Shown one piece after another: positions 9,377 through 17,757 of a stretch of DNA of 64,000 nucleotides. Both the position numbers and the translations under genes were made by a program. The notes below the pieces were generated by a model. The model was not told the origin of the DNA and made no database searches. It saw only the letters and a list, made by a program, of their open reading frames with translations. The number at the start of each line of letters is the position of its first letter. Position 1 is the first letter of the stretch. Origin of the DNA: an uncultured Mycoplasmatota bacterium (GTDB lineage Bacteria; Bacillota_I; Bacilli_A; RF39; UBA660); contig URNW01000002.1 in NCBI GenBank assembly GCA_900549285.1, forward strand, positions 1 to 64,000. Reading direction: 5' to 3'.

Positions 9377-10723
9377 TTACTTTCCTAAGCAAAATTTACT
9401 AAATAGTGTATCTAATAATTCTTCTTGATAAGATTCTCCTGTAATTTCACCAAGTAAATCCCATGCTTTTTTAATATCAATCGCAATCATATCAACAGGT
9501 AAAGATATATCTATGTTATTTATTGCATTATTAATTGCATTTAAAGCTTCTTTTATCAACCCAATTTCTCTTGCACTTGATATTACTTCTAAATTACTAT
9601 TATTAATTTTTTCTAAATCAAATAGCTCAACTATCTTATTTTTTAAGCTATCTAACCCATCTATAGTCATTGTGTTACCAATTACTGCTTCTAAATTTTT
9701 ATTATTTAATTTTGATGGTAAATCACTTTTATTAATAAAAGTGATATGTGTTTTATCTTTTATTCTTTCTTTTATTTCTTCATCTTCTTTGCTAAAAGCT
9801 TCATTATTATTTAAAACATGAATTACTAAATCCGCATCTTCAATCATTTCTAAAGACTTATCTACACCTATTTTTTCAACTAAATCATCAGTTTTACGAA
9901 TACCTGCTGTATCAATAAATTTTAAAGATATTCCTTTTAGTTCTACAGATCCTTCGACAATATCTCTTGTTGTTCCTGCAACATTTGTTACTATGGCTTT
10001 ATTTTCATTTAACATAGCATTTAAAATACTACTTTTTCCAACATTTGGTCTTCCGACAATTGCTACTTTAATTCCATTTTCAACTATTTTGCCAATCTTG
10101 GATTCTTCTAACAAACTTTCTAATTCTTTTTTGATTTCATTTAATTTTGGTGGTAAATTTTCTAATGTTATTTCTAAAGCATCTTCATATTCAGGGAAAT
10201 CAATATTTACCTCTATATTGGCTAAAAGTTCAACAATTATTTCTCTTACTCTTGTAATTTTTTTAGAAACTTTTCCACTAATTCCATTTAAAGCTAGTTT
10301 TCTTTCTAGATCGGTACTTGCTTTAATTAAATTGTTTACTGATTCTGCTTCTAATAAATCTAATCTTCCATTTAAAAAAGCTCTTTTTGTAAATTCTCCT
10401 GGTTCGGCAAGACGAATTCCATTTTCAATTAATATTTCTAATATCTTTTTAGTTGTGGCAATACCTCCATGAGAATTAATTTCAACAATATCTTCCCGTG
10501 TATATGTTTTAGGTGCTTTTAATACAGTTACTAAAACTTCATCAATTATTTCATTATTACTTACAATATGCCCATAATGAATTGTATGACTTTTTACATC
10601 ATTTAAATTTTTTACATCAAAAAGTTTAGCAACTTTAGATATTGCTTCTTCTCCACTAACTCGAATAATAGAAATTGCCCCAACTCCTAGAGAAGTTGAT
10701 ATGGCACATATGGTATCATACAT
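9377..10723 (-). CDS. mnmE: tRNA modification GTPase
   Basis: Partner of MnmG in U34 modification. 448 aa. It has the N-terminal tetrahydrofolate-binding domain (GGIATTKKILE, EPGEFTKRAFLNGRLDL), and the embedded G domain with P-loop GRPNVGKSS, DTAGIR and NKSD. The C-terminal FCLGK keeps the conserved Cys. First gene of the mnmE-mnmG-rsmG run. Confidence 0.97.
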   Translation of the reverse strand: MYDTICAISTSLGVGAISIIRVSGEEAISKVAKLFDVKNLNDVKSHTIHYGHIVSNNEIIDEVLVTVLKAPKTYTREDIVEINSHGGIATTKKILEILIENGIRLAEPGEFTKRAFLNGRLDLLEAESVNNLIKASTDLERKLALNGISGKVSKKITRVREIIVELLANIEVNIDFPEYEDALEITLENLPPKLNEIKKELESLLEESKIGKIVENGIKVAIVGRPNVGKSSILNAMLNENKAIVTNVAGTTRDIVEGSVELKGISLKFIDTAGIRKTDDLVEKIGVDKSLEMIEDADLVIHVLNNNEAFSKEDEEIKERIKDKTHITFINKSDLPSKLNNKNLEAVIGNTMTIDGLDSLKNKIVELFDLEKINNSNLEVISSAREIGLIKEALNAINNAINNIDISLPVDMIAIDIKKAWDLLGEITGESYQEELLDTLFSKFCLGK

Positions 10724-10780
10724 AAAAAGCCACTCCTTTTAAGCGACTTTATTATAGCATTATTTCTCTTTTTTTACAAA

Positions 10781-11188
10781 TTATTTGCGAAGTGGTTCTT
10801 CACTTCTTTTTTCAGGATTATAGTTAAACCCTAACATTTCCCTTAATATTCTATTTTCTTCATTTAGTAGATCTCTTATTGAATCTTGTATTAATATTAG
10901 CGTTGTTGGTTCTGTTCCTTTAGATACTAACAAATTGTTTGGCTGAACAAGAAAAATTCTAGCATCAGAAATAAATAATAATGTTCCTTTTGGCAAATAT
11001 CCCAATTGCGTTCTACGAAAAATAAATGTTTGTAACTCACATTCATTTGTTAAGTACATACCTATTTGAGACATTTCGTTCATTACTATTGCTAATACAC
11101 CTTCTAAATTTTTTCCTTCAACTGTTTTATTATCTACACTTCTAATTTTTATTTGATGACCTTCTTTTAATATTCTACTTATATTCAT
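10781..11188 (-). CDS. conserved-looking protein of unknown function
   Basis: Unrecognised. 135 aa, soluble, no signal peptide; the central part is predicted beta-rich (TFIFRRTQLGYLP, TLLFISDARIFLV) and the C-terminal ~35 residues are helical and charged. It starts three bases after the end of the next gene upstream (11191-11796), so the two form a pair and probably work together. Position beside mnmE is unusual. Confidence 0.5.
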   Translation of the reverse strand: MNISRILKEGHQIKIRSVDNKTVEGKNLEGVLAIVMNEMSQIGMYLTNECELQTFIFRRTQLGYLPKGTLLFISDARIFLVQPNNLLVSKGTEPTTLILIQDSIRDLLNEENRILREMLGFNYNPEKRSEEPLRK

Positions 11189-11190
11189 GC

Positions 11191-11796
11191 TTATTTCCTT
11201 CCTTTTTCTTTTTCTTGTTCTTCTTTCCTATATTTTTTATAAATTTGTCTAATAATTGCTTGATATACTTGGCTCTTGTTATTAAATTCTGGATTGATTT
11301 CATCAGCTAGAACATATTTGCTAAAATCGGGATTAAATCTTGATATTAACCTGTACTCTTCTTTTCCTTTTAGTTCCTTTATTATTAAAGCATCATCTAA
11401 TACATAAAGAATAATATATTCTTCACGTGGCTTAGTAGATAAAACTAATTTTCCATTTTTGATAAATTCAGTTCCAGCTGGTAAAATTAACTTTTTGCCT
11501 AAATAACTAGATTGATTTAAAAAGCTTGCTAAAGTAATAAATCTTTCTTCCATATCATTTAGACTATCTAAAACTTCATGTGTGCCTTGTTCATGGTTTA
11601 CCATCAACACTTTATCATTATTAAAGAAAAATAGCCAAAAATTTTCATCTATTTTATTTTCACTAAATAAATCTGGATAAAGTGCTTTTAAAAATCTTTT
11701 CTCCTCTTCACTAACTTTTCGAGTACCATCTGCTGTTTTTATTTCTAAATTAATAACAATTTTCTTTTTTACATATATTGTTCCATTTGAATACAT
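11191..11796 (-). CDS. protein of unknown function, paired with downstream gene
   Basis: Unrecognised. 201 aa, cytoplasmic by appearance, with a basic, Glu/Lys-rich tail (YRKEEQEKEKGRK). The ATG at 11796 follows GGGGG. The only neighbour in the same run is the 135-aa gene three bases downstream. Both are on the leading strand among housekeeping genes. Confidence 0.5.
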   Translation of the reverse strand: MYSNGTIYVKKKIVINLEIKTADGTRKVSEEEKRFLKALYPDLFSENKIDENFWLFFFNNDKVLMVNHEQGTHEVLDSLNDMEERFITLASFLNQSSYLGKKLILPAGTEFIKNGKLVLSTKPREEYIILYVLDDALIIKELKGKEEYRLISRFNPDFSKYVLADEINPEFNNKSQVYQAIIRQIYKKYRKEEQEKEKGRK

Positions 11797-11841
11797 TTTT
11801 TAGTCCCCCTTTTTGGTTTATTAATATTATATTTCTTTTTT

Positions 11842-12588
11842 TTATTTTGTCAAATATAAGATTAAAAAAACAATTAAATTGGTTAAAAAATTAACCATAT
11901 TATTATCTATCACTTTTATTCCTTTATAGAATATTGTCGTTTTTTGGCAATGAACTTTTGTCTCTACTATTTCCTTACATTTTTGGCATTGATACTTCAC
12001 TTGAATGATAGCACCCAGTATACTATCTATTATGCTTCCTAAAAATCCAGATAAAACTATAATTACAAATGATAAAAAGTTTTGTTCCATTCCAATATAG
12101 TAAATTATACCTATTAAAATTGATCCTATTAAAGCTGAAAATAATCCAAGCATACTCACATTTCCTGATAAGCCCTTTTTGCTTCTTTTCCATGTTAAAA
12201 TATTAACAGGCTCTTTTTTCGATAATTTTCCTATATCTGATGCTAATGTGTCTGCTAGAGATTCAGACATCACTGCAGCATATATTAATAAATATATATT
12301 ATTTCTAGTTAATCCATAAATAATTATAGATAAAGCTGGAATTCCCACATTACAAATAATTTGAATTATATTTCTTGATTGTTTTTTCTTTTCTTTTTGA
12401 AATAACTTAGTAATTATGCTTCCTAAAAAAACAGTTACTAGGATGATAAAAGATGTTAGCCCACCATAGTAAGATATTATAATAGAAAAAATAACGGCTA
12501 ATATTAAAGCTGGTATGGTTAATGCTTTTTTTAAATAAGCCATTCCTCCTAGTAATAGACTTAGTAAAATACTTATGATTAAATTCAT
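11842..12588 (-). CDS. DUF92 integral membrane protein (VTE6-like)
   Basis: About 248 aa with many membrane spans. The conserved SESLADTLASDIG and SKKGLSGNVSMLG motifs are those of the DUF92 family, whose plant member VTE6 is a phytyl-phosphate kinase. A Cys-x2-Cys ... Cys pattern (CQKCKEIVETKVHC) lies between late helices. It starts two bases after the end of the CTP-transferase/phytol-kinase-like gene upstream, so a two-gene operon is likely. A role in prenol-phosphate metabolism is inference from both families. Confidence 0.75.
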   Translation of the reverse strand: MNLIISILLSLLLGGMAYLKKALTIPALILAVIFSIIISYYGGLTSFIILVTVFLGSIITKLFQKEKKKQSRNIIQIICNVGIPALSIIIYGLTRNNIYLLIYAAVMSESLADTLASDIGKLSKKEPVNILTWKRSKKGLSGNVSMLGLFSALIGSILIGIIYYIGMEQNFLSFVIIVLSGFLGSIIDSILGAIIQVKYQCQKCKEIVETKVHCQKTTIFYKGIKVIDNNMVNFLTNLIVFLILYLTK

Positions 12589-12589
12589 T

Positions 12590-13246
12590 TTATATCCATC
12601 TTTCTAATATATAACAACATAATGAAATTCCAAGAGGTAAAGTTAAATTATCGCTTCCTTTTTTATTCAATAATTCTAAAGGTATTGATATTAAACCTAA
12701 TAAAAGTATTTCTATAAAATTTAAATTTAATTGGTAGATGCTCTTAAAAATTATAATAATAATTACTGTAAAAATCATCACAGTAAAAGAACCTGCATAT
12801 GTTTTGTTGGTGTTTTTAATTTTTAATTTATTAAATTTTCTTCCTATTAATGGGGCAAAACCATCTCCTAGTGCCATAGTAAAAATACCTATTCCATAAA
12901 AGGGAAGAAAATTGTTATCATAATAAGTAAGACATGCTAAAACAACAAAACTTATGGCATAATAGATTGTTCCTTTTGAATCTTTTTTCTCTTGTTCCAT
13001 AGATTGCATAATATTAAATTTATATGATAAAAAATTAAATATTACCATTGTAATGGGAAGAATGATCATGTGTATACTATTTTTAAAAAAATAAACCATA
13101 ATTAGCCATGTAAATCCCATTAGAATATGTACTAGTTTTCTTGATGTTTGCTCCTTTATTCTTTTTTTTGACTTTAAAATTCCTAATAAAATAAGAATTA
13201 AGAAAACATAGATGTAAGTTAATAAATAGCCTAATAATATATTCAT
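12590..13246 (-). CDS. phytol/dolichol kinase-like membrane protein
   Basis: 218 aa, mostly hydrophobic, about six or seven spans. The early RKLVHILMG motif and later ALGDGFAPLIGRKFN plus KTYAGSFTVM match the CTP-dependent polyprenol kinase/cytidylyltransferase superfamily (VTE5, Sec59, CdsA relatives). At this short length a lipid-alcohol kinase is more likely than CdsA. Coupled to a DUF92 gene downstream, which mirrors the plant VTE5/VTE6 phytol salvage pair. Substrate unknown. Confidence 0.7.
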   Translation of the reverse strand: MNILLGYLLTYIYVFLILILLGILKSKKRIKEQTSRKLVHILMGFTWLIMVYFFKNSIHMIILPITMVIFNFLSYKFNIMQSMEQEKKDSKGTIYYAISFVVLACLTYYDNNFLPFYGIGIFTMALGDGFAPLIGRKFNKLKIKNTNKTYAGSFTVMIFTVIIIIIFKSIYQLNLNFIEILLLGLISIPLELLNKKGSDNLTLPLGISLCCYILERWI

Positions 13247-13340
13247 AAATTCCTCTTATCTAAATTAATTATAATTTAAATGTTTTTGAATGTCAATTTT
13301 GCTTAATAAAGTTTGGGTGATTATATCTTTAAAATGCAAA

Positions 13341-13368
13341 AACCCTATAAACATATTGTTTATAGGGT
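13341..13368 (-). terminator. terminator after rpsI
   Basis: A 12-bp perfect stem (ACCCTATAAACA and its complement) with a three-base loop, followed on the - strand by a T-run. It ends the rplM-rpsI transcript. Confidence 0.85.
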
Positions 13369-13382
13369 GAAAAGAAAACATT

Positions 13383-13799
13383 TTAACGTTTTGAGAATTG
13401 TGGAGCACGACGAGCTTTTTTAAGTCCGTATTTTTTACGTTCTTTTACTCTTGCGTCTCTTGTTAAAAATCCATTCGCCTTTAAAATTTTACGATATGAA
13501 TCTTCTCTTGTTTGATCTGTATTAGCATCAAATTCTAGTAAAGCTCTTGCAATACCTAAACGAATTGCTCCAGCTTGTCCAGAATATCCGCCTCCGTTTA
13601 CAGTTACATCAATATCAAAACGATTGGTATTATCTGTAACAGTTAATGGTTGCTTTAAATCCATTACTAGGATTTGATTTGGGAAATATTCATTTACATC
13701 AATACCGTTTACAACGATATTTCCTGTTCCACCAGTAATTTTTACTTGTGCTGAACTTCTTTTACGACGTCCTGTTGCCGTCCAAACTTGTTTTGCCAT
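13383..13799 (-). CDS. rpsI: 30S ribosomal protein S9
   Basis: 138 aa. The central [19 protein letters not shown] and the C-terminal basic tail [22 protein letters not shown] are typical of bS/uS9, whose tail reaches the P-site tRNA. It follows rplM by 10 bases, as in most bacteria, and is followed by a strong terminator. Confidence 0.98.
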   Translation of the reverse strand: MAKQVWTATGRRKRSSAQVKITGGTGNIVVNGIDVNEYFPNQILVMDLKQPLTVTDNTNRFDIDVTVNGGGYSGQAGAIRLGIARALLEFDANTDQTREDSYRKILKANGFLTRDARVKERKKYGLKKARRAPQFSKR

Positions 13800-13809
13800 T
13801 TAAATCCTC

Positions 13810-14241
13810 CTAATCAATATTTAAAGCTGTAGGTTTCCCTGCTTCATGTTTATGTTCAGAACCAGCATAAACAAATAATTTCTTACCCATACTTCTACCT
13901 AAAGAATTATGTGGAAGCATTCCTTTTACAGCTCTTTCTACCATTTCTTCTGGATATTTTTCAACCATTACTTTAGCAGATCTTTCTCTTAATCCTCCTG
14001 GATAACCAGAATGATTATAATACTTCTTGTCATTTAACTTATTACCAGTTAAATTTACTTTTGATGCATTAATAATAATTACATAATCTCCACAGTCTAC
14101 TGAAGGAGTATAAGTAGGTTTATGTTTTCCTCTAAGGATTGTAGCAGCTTTTGTTGCTAATCTACCTAAATTCTTTCCTTCTGCATCAATTACATACCAT
14201 TTGCGTTCAACATTTTCTTTTTTTTGCATGAATGTTTTCAT
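13810..14241 (-). CDS. rplM: 50S ribosomal protein L13
   Basis: Translation from ATG 14241 ([15 protein letters not shown], behind AAAGGA) gives 143 aa, the usual length. The frame stays open 16 codons upstream, but this adds residues L13 does not have. Family blocks [28 protein letters not shown] and [15 protein letters not shown] are present. First gene of rplM-rpsI. Confidence 0.98.
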   Translation of the reverse strand: MKTFMQKKENVERKWYVIDAEGKNLGRLATKAATILRGKHKPTYTPSVDCGDYVIIINASKVNLTGNKLNDKKYYNHSGYPGGLRERSAKVMVEKYPEEMVERAVKGMLPHNSLGRSMGKKLFVYAGSEHKHEAGKPTALNID

Positions 14242-14369
14242 ATTTTTAATCCTTTCATTAGTTTTCCTTGTTTTGCTTTCCCAGGGCATTACAATTCCAA
14301 CAAATAAAATGTACCATTTAAAATTATATGTAAAATTATGCTATTTGTCAAATGAAATTTTATATTTTT

Positions 14370-14696
14370 CTATCTTTGTAATGATTTTTCTCTTTTTTCC
14401 AATAATATTCTTACTTTTTGAAGATTATTTTTTAACTCTGATGTAATTTTTTCTTTATAGGAAGATATTTTTATTATTTTTAAATATTCTTCTGCAAAGT
14501 GAATTAAATTGTTTATTATATCTAAATCTATCTCATCTATCCTATTTTGTTCAATTATTTCTATTAAACTCTTGATCGCACTATTTACTGTATAAATACT
14601 ATCTATACTATCAAACTTTTTCTTATTTGCGGTAGCAATTACTTTAGTAAAACTATTATATTTATTTAAAAAGTTTATAACTATGTCATTTTTCAT
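14370..14696 (-). CDS. small helical protein of unknown function
   Basis: 108 aa, predicted almost entirely alpha-helical with no Cys and no signal peptide; unrecognised. The ATG at 14696 follows AGAGGTGA. It lies between truA and rplM, ten bases after the end of truA, so it is probably co-transcribed with it. Confidence 0.5.
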   Translation of the reverse strand: MKNDIVINFLNKYNSFTKVIATANKKKFDSIDSIYTVNSAIKSLIEIIEQNRIDEIDLDIINNLIHFAEEYLKIIKISSYKEKITSELKNNLQKVRILLEKREKSLQR

Positions 14697-14706
14697 TTTA
14701 TCACCT

Positions 14707-15429
14707 CTAATACTCTATTTTATTTAAATATAATCCATTTGGAATAGCTGTTTTAAATTGTTTTTTTATCTCGGGATGTTTTAAGGCTTCTTTTATATCT
14801 TCTAAGCTTACCTTATTATTTTCTACATCTAACATTGCTCCTATTAAATTTCTTACCATATAGCGATAAAAACTTTTTCCAATTAGTTTTATTTCTAAAA
14901 TATTATTCTCTTCTTTAAACTCTATGTTATATATAATACATTCATAATTCTTTCTTTCGCCTGATGTAAAATTTTTAAAATTATGTACCCCTATAAATAA
15001 CTCAGCACATTCTTTCATTTTATCTATATTTAATTTATGATTTGGTTTATAAGTATAATCAAACAATAAAGGATTATAATCTCCTAGATTAATTTTATAA
15101 ATATATTCTTTTTTAGCAACACAAAACCTTGGATGAAAATCATTCCTTACCTTTTTTATATTTGTGATGTAGATATAAGGAGCGATCAGACTATTTAAGG
15201 CTATTTGTAAATGTTGTTCATCTATACTTATATTTAAGTCGAAAGTAGCTTTTTGATCTAAAGCATGTACGCCTCTATCTGTTCTTCCTGCTCCTTTAAT
15301 TTCAATTTTTTCTTTAGCAATCAGACTTAATGCTTCTTCTATTTTCTTTTGAACGGTATTTTGATCATTTAATCTTTGAAAGCCATAAAATTTTGAGCCA
15401 TCATAACAAATACTAATTAAATATTTCAT
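14707..15429 (-). CDS. truA: tRNA pseudouridine(38-40) synthase
   Basis: 240 aa. Contains YDGSKFYGFQRL, the catalytic Asp in GAGRTDRGVHAL, and FYRYMVRNLIGAML near the C-terminus. It isomerises uridines 38-40 in the anticodon stem. The start overlaps the upstream EcfA-like gene by four bases. The truA-rplM-rpsI succession is the ancestral order in Bacillota. Confidence 0.96.
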   Translation of the reverse strand: MKYLISICYDGSKFYGFQRLNDQNTVQKKIEEALSLIAKEKIEIKGAGRTDRGVHALDQKATFDLNISIDEQHLQIALNSLIAPYIYITNIKKVRNDFHPRFCVAKKEYIYKINLGDYNPLLFDYTYKPNHKLNIDKMKECAELFIGVHNFKNFTSGERKNYECIIYNIEFKEENNILEIKLIGKSFYRYMVRNLIGAMLDVENNKVSLEDIKEALKHPEIKKQFKTAIPNGLYLNKIEY

Positions 15430-16046
15430 GATTGCTCCTTAATTCGATAGATTGCTTTTAGTAAATCTTTAGGATCACGATAATTTTCAATAGAAATCCC
15501 TTTGTTTCGCATTAAATCTATAAACTCATAGATTGGAGGTTTATCTAAATTAGCCATTAGTTGATCATAATTTTCTTTAGAAATAGTGTTAATAACTTTA
15601 TATTTATCCACAATAATTAGTTCTTCTGCTACACTCCAAATTGTTTTTATGTCATTTGTAAAAATAATAATTGTTTTATTATATTCACTTGTTAATTTTT
15701 TCCATAGTCTTTTAAAATATTCTAGTTCTTTTTGAGTTAGCTCCTTTTCAAAATAATCAAATACTAAATATTCCTTATTTTCTATTAAAGCTTTAGCTAA
15801 AGATATTCTTTTTAGTTCCCCTACTGAGCATTCACTTGATTCTTTTGTTAAAATACTATCATTTAACAATACCATTTTTAGTGATGAACTTGCTTTAGGG
15901 CTATCTAAATATTTTTCTGTTGTTCCTTTAAATTTGTAATCTCTTACAATACTTATATTATTATTATAAGTCGTGATATTGATATTTCCCATTAAACCAT
16001 ATATTCTTTTTATAGGTTTATTTTCAAAAATTGTGATTATTTCCAT
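15426..16046 (-). CDS. degenerate ABC/EcfA-like ATPase without P-loop
   Basis: 206 aa. Position directly before truA is where ecfA2/ecfT normally stand. The segment SVGELKRISLAKALIENKEYLVFDYFEKELT aligns by eye with an ABC signature (LSGGQ.R) and Walker B, and IIIFTNDIKTIWSVAEELIIVDKYKVI resembles the H-loop/D-loop end, although His is replaced. No Walker A (GxxGxGKS/T) exists: the N-terminus reads IKRIYGLMGNINITTY instead. I infer an ATPase-dead ECF-type protein. A fresh, unrelated family is possible but less likely. Confidence 0.55.
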   Translation of the reverse strand: MEIITIFENKPIKRIYGLMGNINITTYNNNISIVRDYKFKGTTEKYLDSPKASSSLKMVLLNDSILTKESSECSVGELKRISLAKALIENKEYLVFDYFEKELTQKELEYFKRLWKKLTSEYNKTIIIFTNDIKTIWSVAEELIIVDKYKVINTISKENYDQLMANLDKPPIYEFIDLMRNKGISIENYRDPKDLLKAIYRIKEQS

Positions 16047-16639
16047 AAATCTTCCACCAATTCTAAACTATCAAAATATGTTTTATCTACTAATTGATAA
16101 TATTTTAAACTATTGGATAATTCTACTATAAATGGTAAGTTAAATCCTAGTTTTTTTAATATTTTTTCTTCTTGTAACACAAGCTTACTCTTTCCTTCCA
16201 TAATTACTTTTTCCTCATGAATCACTATTAAATAATCTAACCATAATGTTTCTTCTATTTCCATGGTATAATTTATGATTCTTTTTTGATGTTCTTTTAG
16301 ATATTTCATTACTTTTTCTTTGAAGTCTTTATTTAGATAAGTTAAAACATTGAAAAAAACAAATATTTGACTATTCATACTGATGGCAGATAAAATCTTT
16401 AATTTTAAATTATCAAATTCAGTTAAATCTTTTTTATTTTTTAGTTCTTCTTCTTTAAAGTAAGTATAGATATCATCAGAAATCTCTTCTAAATTATTAG
16501 ATCTTTCTTTGGTTATAACAGCACAATTATTATTAATAAAATAAATGATGTCTTGTGTATAATTGTAAGAATATGTATATAAAATAGTTGTATCTATATC
16601 ATAAATTGTTTTGTTATTAAACTTAAATAATATATTCAT
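16037..16639 (-). CDS. degenerate EcfA-like protein without P-loop
   Basis: 200 aa, overlapping the next gene by ten bases. The C-terminal KILKKLGFNLPFIVELSNSL matches the end of EcfA proteins (LGLxxPxxTELxxxL), and LKILSAISMNSQIFVFFNVLTYLN sits where signature plus Walker B would be. No Walker A and no clear signature remain. It looks like the first half of an ecfA1-ecfA2 pair that has lost ATP hydrolysis; no EcfT membrane gene follows. Confidence 0.5.
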   Translation of the reverse strand: MNILFKFNNKTIYDIDTTILYTYSYNYTQDIIYFINNNCAVITKERSNNLEEISDDIYTYFKEEELKNKKDLTEFDNLKLKILSAISMNSQIFVFFNVLTYLNKDFKEKVMKYLKEHQKRIINYTMEIEETLWLDYLIVIHEEKVIMEGKSKLVLQEEKILKKLGFNLPFIVELSNSLKYYQLVDKTYFDSLELVEDLWK

Positions 16640-16721
16640 AGTAACTTCACCGCCTATATCATAACAGAATTTATTTCTTTTTTAAAGAGAAAATGTTGGA
16701 TTGATAAATTTATATAAAATA

Positions 16722-16753
16722 AAAATGTTGATAAATTATATCTTACCAACATT
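16722..16753 (-). terminator. terminator after rpmE
   Basis: Inverted repeat AAAATGTTG ... CAACATTTT immediately after the rpmE stop, followed on the - strand by TTATTTT. Confidence 0.7.
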
Positions 16754-16966
16754 TTAGTTTTCTTCTTTATTTAATCCATACTTACGATTAAATTTTTCAA
16801 TATTTCCAGTTTTCTTTACTTTTCCTTGAGCTCCTGTATAGAATGGATGACATTCACTACAAATTTCAACTTGGATATTTTCCTTTGTTGAATGTGTTTT
16901 AAATGTTGCTCCACACGCACAAGTGATTGTTGCTTCTTTTGTTTCTGGATGTATTCCTTTTTTCAT
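16754..16966 (-). CDS. rpmE: 50S ribosomal protein L31
   Basis: 70 aa from ATG 16966 ([14 protein letters not shown]); the frame stays open six codons upstream, but that stretch contains the ribosome site GGGAGGT. Zinc-type L31: Cys in CACG and [12 protein letters not shown]. It has its own terminator and a short upstream gap. Confidence 0.96.
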   Translation of the reverse strand: MKKGIHPETKEATITCACGATFKTHSTKENIQVEICSECHPFYTGAQGKVKKTGNIEKFNRKYGLNKEEN

Positions 16967-17045
16967 TTTTTTACCTCCCGCCATATCAAAATTTTTGACA
17001 TAGTAAATTCGTTTGTCTTTAGTATTATATCATATTTTTATAACT

Positions 17046-17717
17046 TTACAATAGTTTTTTTATTTCTTCATATATTCTTTGATGTCCCATATAATTAATA
17101 TAAAAGCTGTCTTTGTTTAAATAATACTCTTCCTTCATTAATATTTTGTTAATATCCACAAACAAAAAATCATTCGTTAATACTATATCTCTAATACTTG
17201 CATTTAGTTTTTCTATCGTTAGTAAATCATTTTTACCCCATGAATATAAACTTATAATAATTACTTTATTTTGATTTAACATTTTTATTATACTTAATAA
17301 TTCTTCTAAATCGTGTAAATACTCATTTTTTATTTGACTTGTAATTTTGGTATTCGCAAGTTCATCCATACCTATAGCAATCGTTAGAATGTCTGCTTGA
17401 TTTATAGCTTGTTTTATTTCTATTTTTTTATTCTTAATCGTTATTGCTTTATTTTCTTTAATTTCATATATAAGTTCTTTTATTGTTTTTCCTTTATCTG
17501 CAAATTCATGAATATATGATTTTAATTCATGTTTATTTAAGTAATCTTCTTTTAAATAGTCATTATAACTATATCCTTCTATATTATATGGTGTCATTCC
17601 TAAAGATAAGCCATCTCCTAAAGCTACGAGTGTTATTTCATTCTTTTGAGTAAAAAAATAGATAATAACAGATAAAATGGTGCCTATTAGTACAAGCGCT
17701 ATTATCTTCTTCTTCAT
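17046..17717 (-). CDS. SGNH/GDSL-like lipoprotein-type protein, catalytic residues altered
   Basis: 223 aa with an N-terminal hydrophobic anchor (IIALVLIGTILSVIIYFF). The fold is GDSL-like: VALGDGLSLGMTPYN (block I), ILTIAIGMDEL (block III), and DSFYINYMGHQRI (block V). In active members block I is GDSL and block V is DxxHxNxxGH; here Gly replaces Ser and Tyr replaces the catalytic His. It may be a binding protein rather than an esterase. It is downstream of murA and convergent with nothing, probably monocistronic. Confidence 0.65.
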   Translation of the reverse strand: MKKKIIALVLIGTILSVIIYFFTQKNEITLVALGDGLSLGMTPYNIEGYSYNDYLKEDYLNKHELKSYIHEFADKGKTIKELIYEIKENKAITIKNKKIEIKQAINQADILTIAIGMDELANTKITSQIKNEYLHDLEELLSIIKMLNQNKVIIISLYSWGKNDLLTIEKLNASIRDIVLTNDFLFVDINKILMKEEYYLNKDSFYINYMGHQRIYEEIKKLL

Positions 17718-17728
17718 TACATCACCTC

Positions 17729-17757
17729 AAAAAAAATATAGTACATTATACTATATT
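17729..17757 (-). terminator. terminator at the end of murA
   Basis: Palindrome AAATATAGTA ... TACTATATTT overlapping the murA stop, followed on the - strand by an unbroken T-run. Confidence 0.7.
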
